Part shown: piece by piece, positions 15,301 through 27,100 of the stretch
Layout of the letters: each line of letters opens with the position of its first letter
How positions within the stretch are numbered: position 1 is the stretch's first letter
Assembly (NCBI GenBank): GCA_914767715.1
Contig: OU612073.1
Span: 17,112,001 to 17,176,000, forward strand
Length of the DNA: 64,000 nt
DNA from: Membranipora membranacea
Lineage: Eukaryota; Bryozoa; Gymnolaemata; Cheilostomatida; Membraniporidae
Direction: 5' to 3'
The notes under the pieces: model-generated
Told to the model about the DNA's origin: nothing
Database searches by the model: none
Seen by the model: only the letters and a program-made list of their open reading frames with translations
Translations under genes and position numbers: made by a program

Positions 15301-17410
15301 GACGGTAGAGTTGGCCTTCAGGGAAATGATTCTTCCTTGTACGCAGTGGTTAACCCACACATTCCTTGTTTGTACACGATAATCATGCTGGTGGGACAAC
15401 CAGATGACTCGCTATAGAGCCGGCGTATCTCAATAAAGTGTATTTTGTACTTCCTTTGTCATTGTTAACAAGTTTGAGCAAAGCATCGTCAACTAACTCC
15501 TAGGTAAAACGTTTTAGAAGGCAATGTGAAAATTGACTTTGGATCGGTTTGTATTTCGTTTGACCTCGACTTTCAGTACACTCCAAAATCTCAAAGGATT
15601 GGCCGTACTAGGTTTATCTGTGACAGAAAATTTCTTGAGAAAGATGGATTCTTTCAGAAATTGCAATTAAACTATGTAAGATTATTTGTTATGAGGAACT
15701 TTGACGATGCGGGAAGAAGTTATCTAACATCCAGTCCAATGGCTGGCAATGTTTTGCTCAATGGCTGGCAATGGCTCCTCAATATTTTGACAAAAAAATG
15801 ATGGCACTGATGTGTTATTGTGATATCATGGCCTCATACATATAGCCTCATACTGATGGCACTGTTACTGTAACCAAATGTAGGATTATCAACAGTTGAG
15901 ATTACTGTTTATAATTTATCTATTTCTATCCGTTGTAGGGAGTTGAAGCTGGAAAGACAAGTGTGAAGTACTTGTTATTCGCTGTAGTCGAACACAGCGG
16001 CCGTCTAAATAACGGACATTACACAGCATATGTGAGACAGCGATCATCTAACCCTAAAATCATCAAAATGCTCCAGGTAACCACAATATTAGTGTTAAAG
16101 GAAGATTAAACTTTAAGGTAACTACAAGATTAGTGTTAAAGGAAGATTAAACTTTAAGGTAACAACAAGATTAGTGTTAAAGATAGATTAGACTTAAAGG
16201 TAGCTACAAGACTAAGGTTAAAGGTAGATTAAACTCTGAGGTTACTACAAGATAATTGTTAAAGATAGATTAAACTAAGGTAACCACGAGATTTAAGTTG
16301 ACGGGACATACACAGTCATAAACCGATGTGCTCATTGTGTACTTTATCATTACTGGAAGTTGTATACTGTTGCCAATTAATTATTTTGAGCGGACAACTC
16401 CAGGAATTAGTTGTAAGTTTGTATCAATCAGTGATACTATTTTATACATTTTTAAATAGATGTGATATGTTTTGTGTCATACTTGTAGCAGAAGGCACAG
16501 GAGACTTCATTCAAATAACTTAACCAGAATCGCGAAACATTTTATTTCTCTTATGTATCGATACCTTCTGTTCACTGGGCTGGGCTGTTGTCGGTGCAGC
16601 TTTGTGAGACACAACATAGTTCCGCCTCTCACACCAGTAGTCATATGTAGTTCCCTATGGTGTCTGGTAATAAACGAGTTTTTTCTGTTTTAGAAATCCC
16701 TATACAATCGAAAACCCCTCACAGTTATATTAGAAAGATTCTCAGAGGTCGGGGAACAAAATCTCACAGCTGATAGGTGAGCTAATAATTACTAAGCTAA
16801 AATATGGCATAGTAGTATATAATGCAAATAAAAGAAAAGCAAGGGCTCAGCCAGATAGTCCGAAGGCTAGAGTGATGGCTGTGACGATTTTTGATGCAAT
16901 TGATATGGACAGGTGACTCACGCCGAAGCCATCAGAGCAAGCGCAATATTTGATCTGCTGATAAAGCCTTCATTTCCCAATATCTCAACACAGTAATTTT
17001 ATACTGAGCCGCCACCTGTTCTTTCATAATGTTATATAGGGAGCTTGGCACAAAAGTATATCTATGATCAGTTTTATTTTTGGTAATATAAGCTAGATTC
17101 TATTATCAGCCTATATGATGTGAAAAAGACCCCTATGTATAACCTGTATTAAAAAGCTGGGAGCCTTCCCACTCTACAGATATCAGTGTTAACCCTACTC
17201 TCAGCTGGCCATTTCTGTATATAATACTATTGTACATTTTGTCGTTACAGAGTCGACGGATTAGCTTCAGAGCCCGTCTTGAATGGAGAGGTAGAATCTA
17301 ATCAGCAGTCTCGCTGGTACCATATATCAGATACTCATGTGAAGGAAATATCTGAACGCACTGTACTCAACTCACAGGCGTATCTTCTTTTCTATGAGCG
17401 GGTACCATAA
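305..17410 (+). CDS. USP16/USP45: USP16/USP45-type ubiquitin carboxyl-terminal hydrolase, copy 1 (5' partial)
   Basis: Cysteine protease that removes ubiquitin; vertebrate USP16 acts on histone H2A. Exons: 305-388, 1858-1958, 2171-2432, 3778-4002, 5582-5812, 7502-7675, 9018-9203, 9727-9868, 10175-10321, 13694-13740, 14012-14228, 14613-14794, 15939-16076, 16694-16776, 17251-17410 (stop TAA). All splice phases agree, giving 792 residues in the window; the first coding exon(s) lie upstream. The UBP zinc finger (CLQCGTQGCG, HSDSHC, CFECDD) is followed by the Cys box ([17 protein letters not shown], Cys codon 3802-3804), QQQDSHELL, a zinc ribbon from CNECHK and CSFCNRK, an acidic/Ser-rich linker, [10 protein letters not shown], the His box GHYTAYVR (His codon 16017-16019) and WYHISDTHV with the Asp. 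USP16/45 proteins are about 815-825 residues, so this looks intact and active. USP16 cannot be separated from USP45 here. Two of the short linker exons (10175-10321, 13694-13740) are the least certain. Confidence 0.93.
3778..4002 (+). CDS. Cys-box exon of USP copy 1 (catalytic cysteine)
   Basis: Single 225-bp exon, phase 0 at both ends, starting [17 protein letters not shown] and continuing into an acidic stretch. The Cys of GNTC is the catalytic nucleophile of USP enzymes. Acceptor is ATTACAG, donor GTGAGT. It is listed separately because the whole exon is absent from the second USP copy. Its length, divisible by three, means its loss does not shift the frame. Confidence 0.92.
5134..5527. 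mobile_element. Foldback MITE in USP copy 1 intron
   Basis: Two arms of about 190 bp are near-perfect reverse complements, from about AGTTAAACCACTGC on the left to GCAGTGGTTTAAGT on the right, with almost no loop. The arms contain mirrored copies of a segment reading GCCATCCACCA. It codes for nothing credible. This is the structure of a non-autonomous foldback DNA element. Confidence 0.75.
11095..11490. repeat. Three-unit tandem repeat in USP intron
   Basis: Units of about 140 bp share TTTCACATTTTCACAT, TACCTGAGAAATGA and ACACAAGACCAG. The last motif recurs near 11183, 11330 and 11469. It lies in the 3.4-kb intron between exons 10175-10321 and 13694-13740. The rest of that intron shows only a CATA microsatellite (about 11858-11891) and a poly-G tract (12169-12182), with no exon I can support. 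Confidence 0.7.
16077..16285 (+). repeat. 41-bp minisatellite beginning at a splice donor
   Basis: Five units start at 16077, 16118, 16159, 16200 and 16241 (41-bp period) with a further start at 16280. Each unit begins GTAAC or GTAGC/GTTAC and contains TTAGTGTTAAAG and AGATTAAACTTTAAG. The first base of unit one is the donor of the His-box exon (ends 16076), so donor-like GT sequences are repeated downstream. Confidence 0.85.
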
Positions 17411-18175
17411 CCCCGCAGCCTCCAACAAACACACGCATAGGAAATAGTGTAATAATGTAGATTTTTGGCATGTTAATTTTTATATTTGTAAAACAGATTG
17501 GTAATAGCATGGCTAACAGACTGACGATTGATGATATGAGTTACGGCTAGCATCAATTCTTTTTGGTTATTCAACTGTCCCTTTCTATCCAAAGGCGGTT
17601 CCAATATAGAAACTCATTTTGAGAAGTAATTATGCAGAGTTAGTTGCCACATTGTATCACTATGTGTCTATCCATATTTTCTTATCATCCCTTGTTTGCC
17701 AATAATGTATTCTACTTTGATAAAACTTTCTTCACACCCCCTTCACAACTATCACTGTTTGTGGCCTCATAATATTTTTGATATAAATTGCTTATCAGTA
17801 TACCCATGAATAACAGAATTGTTTGTCACAGTGAAAACATAGTAACTCTATCTAATCAATGCCATACCTTTGATCTCTTCTCGTGTGCTAAAATACCGGC
17901 TGTCTGCAGTCCAGTATATTGATCTTGTTTTTTGGCTCCTCCCACTTCCTGGTAGACAATATATTGCACTGATTGGGCATGTAATGAACAAAAAACAGAA
18001 AGGAGCAGACTGAATAAGTAGTAGTGTATGCAACTCAACAAACGCGTGGGTACTGTACATTATAAACTAGGAAAATATTAATAATTGTATACAACAATTA
18101 TTTTGCAAGAACATTTCTTGTGTTTTGCGAATTGAACAAGTGAAGGGAAGCTTGCGTTTTGTTAATTTCATCAAC
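17411..18175. other. Intergenic gap between USP copy 1 and PARP14-like gene
   Basis: About 0.77 kb separates the USP stop codon from the ATG of the next gene on the same strand. It must hold the USP 3' UTR and the promoter and 5' UTR of the next gene. I see no canonical AATAAA or TATA box placed convincingly. Confidence 0.5.
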
Positions 18176-21100
18176 ATGAGTCGTCAACCAAGACATAATC
18201 ATCCAAGGGGAGGTTATGAACAGAATCAACGGCACCCAGCACCTCGTCATCATGGGCCTCCAGGAGGTCCACCTCCATGGGATGGGTATGGCCCTCCACG
18301 GGACGGGTATGGCCCTCCATTGGGTGAGTATGGACAGCCATCATATGGTGGACATGCAGTTTCACAGAATGGGTACGGTCCTCCACCACAGAGAGAATAC
18401 GGACCTCCAACACAGAGAGAATACGGACCTCCACCACAGAGAGAATACGGTCCTCCACCACAGAGAGAATACGGTCCACCACCACAGAGAGAATACGGTC
18501 CTCCACCACAGAGAGAATACGGTCCTGATCAACCGCCTCCTTATCAGTACCAGCAACCTTCCGCATCACAACTTAGTAAGGTAATAATGAATTTTCTAAC
18601 CAGTAACATAAATATTTCAGTTGATTGTGAAACACATCCTGTATTTTTTCAAGACTTAAATTTGAAACAAAATATCTCATCATAAACTATACTTTCAACT
18701 TCGCGCGACAACGCGTTTAGACTTGGGAGCTCACTCCACCCACATAGATGGGAGGGGGGGGGGGGTGTGTTCAAGGTCCAATCCGTGAACTTATTTTCAT
18801 TTTAAATGATTTTCAATGCCATGTGACTAAACAGAGAAAATGTCAGTGATGCAATAAGCTTGATTTCAAGAAGCTAGACAATTCCAGAGTTTTGATATTT
18901 CTCTAGTCAGCCGAAGGCAGAACAGATGAACCGCCACCTTACCAGTTAAGATATCGTTGTGAAGAAGCGTTACCAATGCAGAGTGTGAGAGAACATCCAG
19001 GTAGGTCCAACATCAGAGTAGGCCTGTATATACAGACAGGGGCCAATATTTCAAAAACTCAAATTTGGAAATTCCAATAAATGGCATTCATTTGTAAAGC
19101 TTTGTAAATGAATATTATTCAAACGTTTCCATTGTAATCATACTAGTGTTTGGTCATGTAACAATCCCCCGGCTCAATTATCCCCCTTGACTGCTGTCAT
19201 TTACAAAAAAACAACTTTTTCTTCGCAGGACCCTACAACTCCTACTCAAAACCTGGCCCACTCATGGCCCAAGAGGTTGAAAACCCATCAAAACATCCCT
19301 TGAGCCGAGGAAGAGGAGCAGCAAGAGGAGCAGCAAGAGGAGCAGCAAGAGGAGCAGCAAGAGGAGGTGCACGAGGAGGTGCAAGAGGGGGTGCAAGAGG
19401 GGGTGCAAGAGGGGGTGCAAGAGGGGCCGTCAGCCACACAGACTCATCAAGCAAAAAGAATCCTGACAACCATTCTCAGGTAATTGGTATGGAACTATTT
19501 GAAAACAAACAGTTCATATCTGCATATGTGCAAATAAGTAGTCATATTTCTAGACCGCAGCTCACTGTTCTTCTAGCTGTGTGTGCCTTTAACTGTAAAT
19601 ATGTCAACATCTCAACAAATAATTCTAGTGCTTATATTCAATTGTGGCAGATAACACCAGATGTGGGGAAGATCAGAGTGGAATAATGTTAAACATGCTT
19701 TCCTTTCTATTCTTTTCGATACTTACATCCATGGTTGAATGCCTCTGATGCCTAAAGATGCCTACTGACCCCCTTATATACATTCTTACATATTTCTGTG
19801 TGGGTATCTTTTTTTCTCATATAGCCGAGGGAGACAGTCAAAAGAACAAAAAGTTTCTTCAACACTAAAAGACCTAGGCCCAGCCGAGTTAGAAATGAAG
19901 GTCCTGCTGCTGACGGTAGAAGTGAAGTGAGCAGGAGTAGTGCTGGAACAACACAGGATGAAACTGATCTTGATGAAGGTAGGAACATCACTGTTCAATT
20001 ATAGATAAACCCATAACGAGATTGGCCCTCATGTTTGAGGCCAATTTTCACTAAATATCAAGTTGATTTCTATATAGCCATACCATGTCAAACCAAGGAG
20101 CAACAGCTTGGTCAAACCAATGAACTCCCTTCAGTTCATTGGTTAAACACTTGGTCTGGTTTGTTAGAGTGCAATTTTAAATGTTTTAGAGTTTGCTTCA
20201 GAGCAGCAGATGCAGTTTATAGAAGAGCTGGAATTGGTGGAGTTGGACTCGGATAATTGTACAATATTCATAAAGGTTATGAATATTGAGTTCGATTATG
20301 ACCCGCTTGCTTTGAGGTTTTACCTGGAGTATTGTACTGACAATAAGAATCCAGTATGCGGGATGGTTGTCTCCGCTGACAAAAAATATGTTTATGCCAC
20401 CTTCAACAAACCAATAGGTAAGCATTGCCTAGCTAAAGATTTTGAGAATGTGCATTAACTCAAGTGAACAATCAATACTTTTCATGGCCAATTATAGGTA
20501 TATAGGCTTATGAGCTTTTTAGACTTATCACTGCGCTTTATACCCAAGAATTGTTGGACAATTCGGTACAATTCTAGAATTGTTTGAAACTGACCCATAT
20601 ATCATTACCCAACCAGCAACCAATCTTTTGGCATAAAATCATATAATACAACTTGAAAACAATTTGTTTCATGGTGTTTCCCCATATAAAAAAATTGCAG
20701 TTAGGGGAATCCTGAGGCTATATCTATACCGCTACAAAACATCATTCAAACAATGTTAGATACTGGGACATACCCATCACTGTGGAAACGCAGTGAGATA
20801 ACTCCAATAAACAAGATAGCATCGCCTACAAAATACAGCGAATTTAGACCTATTGCGTTGCTATGTCCCTGTTGTAAGATCGCAGAATGGTATATAATAC
20901 AACCCCTCACCGACACAACATCTGATGATACTCAGTATGCATTACGAAAAAAGATAACTCTCGCAACCCCAGTCTGCATAAACAACAAAGTCATTGAACG
21001 CGTAGATTCATTCAAACTACTTGGGGTTAACATAGACGAACACCTCACATTTCACAAGCATGCTGAATCTATAGTTGAGAGAAGCCACGTAAAGGTCCAC

Positions 21101-24100
21101 GCACTACACCTTCTGAAACGGTATGGCGTAAATCAATCAGGACTGTGTAGATACTACATGACCATCATTCGACCGCTTCTTACATATGCCTGCCAAGCAT
21201 GGTTTCCATCGTTAGCCCGGTATGACATACTTAAACTAGAGAGCATCCAACAACGCTGCTTGAAGCTGATATATCCCCATATCGAGCATTATGACGAACG
21301 CCTCATAGTGGCTAAGCTGCCTGCACTCGAAATATTCATGTCAAATCTCTGCTCTGATTACAGTGCCAAGGTCATAAATAACCCTATAAATCGGTTATCC
21401 CACCTGATTCCATCCAGACAAGACACAAAAACAGGCACTCTACTAGAACTCATAACACCCTGATCAAAAAGCACCGAACTCAGAGCCTTATGAATACTAT
21501 ATTTTACAAATTCGATGTAAAACATGGATTTATTTTTCTATGTGTGACATTATAAAGAACGACTAATGCAGTTTGAATAAATTTTTAATGTAACTCATGC
21601 TCTGATTATGATTGTATTATGTCCTTTCTTGAGCGGTGAAATAAAGTCCATCTCTATCTATCTATCCCCAATTCCCATAGGCTTTAAGCCGCCTAATCAT
21701 TTTAATAAACAAAGTTAAACGTTATCATTTGGGAGCATTGCCAAGTATGCCTAAGTGATGCATAAAATATGGAAGATAACTACCAGGAAACAAGTGAGAG
21801 GCCTGTGCTCAATTACAAGGATAATATGACATAATAGGACTGAACAGGAAAAGTTGAAAGTACTGGGGACTCAGTCTAAATATCAGCTCACAATCCCCCC
21901 CCGATTGGGATTTTTCCAAGGGGAATTCAGACTTCTGCTGAGTTTTTCCTCTTACACGACAGATACTTACTACTGAAATGTGATGCTTTATATTTGTCTT
22001 GTCCACTGGATGGGACTAAAAGCAAATAAACCAATTTCAACCTTTGGCACTCCTGCCCTGATGAAGTCATTTTTTGGAAATGAAAAATTCCCTAGAAAAT
22101 CAGTAAGAATAAATCGGAGAAAATTTGACCGGTAGGAAGTACCTCATTTAAAATATATACGGTTATTCACACGATAACGCTTGCAGTGTACACATGAGAG
22201 ATGAGATATCAAGGGGCATTAACTGACAGAAAAATGAGCATTAGGGAGATTCGTGGTGGTAGCCTCCAAAGCTTCCAACTGTGTGGATATCAATAGCTAA
22301 AGACATTAGGTAAATTCGCGCCCTTGGTAGGTAACTTCGCGCCCTTGGTATCTATATTAAATAATCATTAATTATAATCATTTTCATGGGGAAATCCAAC
22401 TGAATAGATTTTATGATTAGGTATCAATTTTCAATGATATTAAGCAAAAGCGCGACCTGTTCCAATAGGTAACTTCGCGACCTTGGTATCTATATTAAAT
22501 AATCATTAATTATAATCATTTTCATGGGGAAATCCAACTGAATCCAACTTGAATTCAAGTTGTCTCCCTATTGCCAATGAGGAGATAATTCTATGTTTCA
22601 TGTCAATATCATTGAAAAACCGTATACCTAATCCTAAAATCTATTCAGTTGGCTTTCCCCATGAAAATGATTATAATTAATGATTATTTAATATAAATAC
22701 CAAAGCCGCGAATTTACCTACTGTAATAAAATTGATTTTTAATAGTCAGTGTAAAATCCCATACGCAGTAACTATCAACTGCGTATGGGATTTTACACTG
22801 ATTATTAATAATCAATTTTATTACTGTGGAACAGGTCGCGCTTTTGCCTATTGGCATGAAACTTAGAATTATCTCCTCATTGGTAGTAGGGAGACAACTT
22901 GAATTCAAGTTGGATTCAGTTGGATTTCCCCATGAAAATGATTATGATTAATGATTATTTAATATAGATACCAAGGGCGCGAAATTACCTATTGACATGA
23001 AACTTTGAATTATCTCCTCATTGGTAATCGGGAGACAACTTGAATTCAAGTTGGATTCAGTTGGATTCAGTTGGATTTCCCCATGAAAATGGTTATGATT
23101 AATGATTATTTAATATAGTTACCAAGGGCGCGAATTTACCTATTAGGTAAATTCGCGACCTTGGTATATATATTAAATAATCAATAAATAATCAATGGAA
23201 ATCCCGTTTTCATTAGAAAATCCAACTGAATCCAACTTGAATTCAAGTTGTCTCCATATCACCAATGAAGAGATAATTCTAAGTTTCATGTCATGAAACT
23301 TAGAATTATCTCGTCATTGGTAATAGGGAGACAACTTGAATTCAAGTTGGATTTCCCAATGAAAATGGGATTTCCATTGATTATTTATTGATTATTTAAT
23401 ATATATACCAAGGTCGCGAATTTACCTATTGTGACCTATTCACTATGTTTCCATAGATCGATTTGACACCAGTTTAAATTTGATCGATACATGGGAATGA
23501 TCTTTAATAAGTCAACTTCCGCTTCTGCCGAATGACATTTTCTGACGCGAATACAAATAGCTTGATGAATCAAACAATTATTCCAAATTCGCGCCCTTAA
23601 TATACATATTAGGTAAATTCGCGCCCTTGGTAACTATATTAAATAAACATTAATTATAATCATTTTCATGGGGAAATCCAACTGAATCCAACTTGAATTC
23701 AAGTTGTCTCCCTATTAACATAGATACCAAGGGCGGAATTTACCTATTGTGATGATTTAGCAATCAATACCATAATTATATTATATAAATCTATGAATAA
23801 ATTTTAGATATAGATGAGTTGGAGATATTCACCAGTGAGCAGGAAAGTCAGTTTCAGGGATTGAGTTTGGATTTCTACCCAGTCAGTCACCCATCAGCTC
23901 TTATCGTATTCACTGATATGGAGTATGGGAAGATTGAAAGGCTAATCAGGCGCTGCTCATCAACCATGGCCGACAAAATTAGTGGCCATCGTATTTCTGA
24001 AGAGAGTGCATACACTTACATCATCATAGCGTTTGAATTCTCAGAAGAAGCTGCAGAAGATGGTAAGCTGACATTTATGTGTTGTTTAATCGCTGTTGAT

Positions 24101-27100
24101 ACCGCAACAAAATTGTTAACCATATTTCATCACTCACATGGCAAATGGTGAATGTTATGCTTCCACCACATTAAGCTTAAAAACTACCTAAAGACCAAAG
24201 CAATATACTGTCTGGCAGCTAGTTTTGCAGTAGTTATATGCAATAATTCTGCATTGAAAACGTTCGCTAACAGTTTGCATATTTTTCACCCTGAAATGCA
24301 ATGAATTTTCTGTGTAAATGTTTTGCATAACTACTGCAGAACTAGCTGCCAGGCTATATATTGCTTCGGTATTTCTTTATTCTTTAACTGTTATAATACT
24401 TTGCTATCGGTTGTCATTTTTAGATGTGAGGGAGTTGATCAATGATGAGAGACTGAGTTCAGAGTTTGACATTTATCCTCTATACTATCACACTGGTGAA
24501 ACAGAACCTAGCCAAGTTTACTTGAATATGGAGAGCTACAAATCGTTCAGGCTCAATTCTACTGGTTCCAGGCAGTTGAAAGGTATTATATTTGCCTTCA
24601 TCTGCAAGAGCTGTAATATATTCATGAGCAATTCAGTCTTCTTAACCTACTACTTACAGCTATCACAGCATTTACCAATTGTGACATTGACAAGTTTTGA
24701 TGGATTAGGGAACACATGTTACCCTGCAAGAATGTAATTGTGCTGTTCATTCATTGATTTTACAACCCACTGCTTATTATCAAGCAGCTTGTCAGAGTCT
24801 TACAAGGCTGGCATTGGGACGTAGATGAATGCATGAATTAAAAGCTGCCAAATCTTAAGTTAAGTTCAAGAACTGAGAAAACTATTTCCATCCAATTCCA
24901 CCACAAAGAGTCACACCACTATTTTAGCACTGATCTGTGATTTCATATCAGTGATTTACAGGGTTTAGTTATCTACTTTGATTTGACATTAAACTTCGAA
25001 TCTATTCTGACATTGAATTAGGCATCAGAGGAGGGAATTTGAGAGATGATTGTATAGATATAGATATTCAGTCAAACACTTTGCTGCACAAGTTGCTTTC
25101 TCTGTTAAGATTATCAGATTGGAAACAGAGTACTAGTGACGCAAACATGTGAGAGCATATCTGACACCATACTACTGAAGAAATACATGAAGATGAAGAA
25201 ATACAGTAATGGGGATAGCTCCGGAAAACTGCTGACATATCTGCCTCAGACAAAGAAACTCAGACAGACAATCATCTCATACGATAAACCAGCAAGTAAG
25301 CTTTACTGTAGACACATCAAACTCTCACAGGTTGATGACATCCGCTTCTACATTGTGACATCATTATTCGTGGCCACTTTGGCTTTTTTTCCGTATCAGT
25401 ATGGATGTTTGAGTAATGAACTCAATAACACTATGGGTTGAGTTGATTAACTACAGATCCTCTCCTAAGCTCAACACCAATTAAAGTTATCAGGTTGGCT
25501 TTAAATGTACAACATGGGTGTGAGGTGGGAGAGTGAGCTACATGCCAAGTGATCTAAATTCAAAAGTGGGAGACTTCAACTTACAGCGATACTGCACCGC
25601 ATCGCGGGGCTTCGAGGGTGCAAAGCACCCGAGTGATCGACCTAGGGGTTTGGGAGCGGTGTATGCCCCGGCCGCTGATGCTCTAAGAATGTTTCTTTCC
25701 ATGAGGAGGCTCTAAAAGCGCATATTTGATCCCAAATAATTTCATATGTGTACTTTCTAATAGTACTAAAATATCAAACTGAGGTGAAATACACTTACCA
25801 TCAACACATGGGTCCCTGGTACTTACATGCCCTTACTTTGCCAATGTCCAGTAACAAACCACCCCATTGACAATAATAATCTGAATTTTTAATCTTTTTT
25901 CAACAGGTAAACTTTTAATATTATTGAATAGCATGATTGCTTTTAACTTTGTGTGCAAGAAACTAACTAGTAACTCATCAACAAGTGCTTGGATAGTTAC
26001 TAAAAAATTGCGATAGGGCTATTTTCTGTCAAATCTGGAGGGAATAGTGAGAATTACGAAAAGTGGGAAGTGGGCAGAAGTGAGCGTGGAAATCTGGAGG
26101 GTCCCACCTAAATAGGGAGACTTGGCAACATTTGAGATTTCCCTGGTTTTTTGAAAAAGATTTGATTCTTCTGCTCCCAATCCAATCTATTCTGAGTAAA
26201 ACTAATGGACTGCAGCAGTACTAGCTGCTCGACTATAAAATGCATTGGAATCCGTCTGTCTAATCCTCAAGGTTAGAAACATTTATCACTCTGAATGAAT
26301 GAATGTCTTGGTTTTGTTTCTGACAGCTTGCTCAGATGTGTTTTCTCGATCACCCATCTTCAAACCTGAGACTGACACAGACGAACTTATAGGACATATA
26401 TGTATCTCACCCAGTATACCTGAAAACTCTGACATAGCCTCCATGTACTTTGTGATTCTGATGGACATCAGAAGCAAGAATCTGAGGAAAGATGTGCTCA
26501 AGTATTTTTGCATGAGATATGGCGGACATAATGTGAATGATATTCTGTTCAGTGCTGACGGCACCATGGCCTTGTCAGTTTTCTCATCTTCCAGGACAGG
26601 TAAACTGTAAGACTGACAATGAAGTCTGTATTTTTCTTCTTTGTTACAAGTTATTAAATAACCCATTCATACTGTTGACAAAAATTAGAGATGATCGTGA
26701 TCATTGATTCATTGTGTAATGCTTTGTGTGTAGACCAAACCACCAGATTATGTTACCATATATATGGGAATGATTTGCAAAATTAAGTATATACCAATAG
26801 GCGACTCCGATGCTCCATAAATTAATTGATGCGTTTGGCCTAATTTCCACTCAATTAATGAAGCTCAATCATTTTCAGATTTTGAAGGCTTAAATGCAGG
26901 TTTAGCAAGTTTGCCAGAGGAGTTCAGCCAAATGCTGATTTGGAGACCACCCAGAGTCGATACTGTCAGACTAAGTGGGTTTACCAATGTTAAAACTATG
27001 AAGAGAATAATTCAGTCATGGGCTGACGACAATAGAATTCGGATGGATTTTTGTGAAGATGGCGGTGACAGTGCTGTAATTGGGGTGAAGATGGATTCCG

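Noticed and set aside
15526-15801. 91-codon open frame between USP exons 14613-14794 and 15939-16076
   Set aside because: The flanking exons join directly into conserved USP sequence (LDLAPYC to [11 protein letters not shown]), so there is no place for another 91 residues.
18171-18584. Long open frames in other frames and on the minus strand over the YGPP repeats
   Set aside because: Artefacts of a 24-bp repeat that keeps all frames open. Only the plus frame starting at 18176 continues into the next exons.
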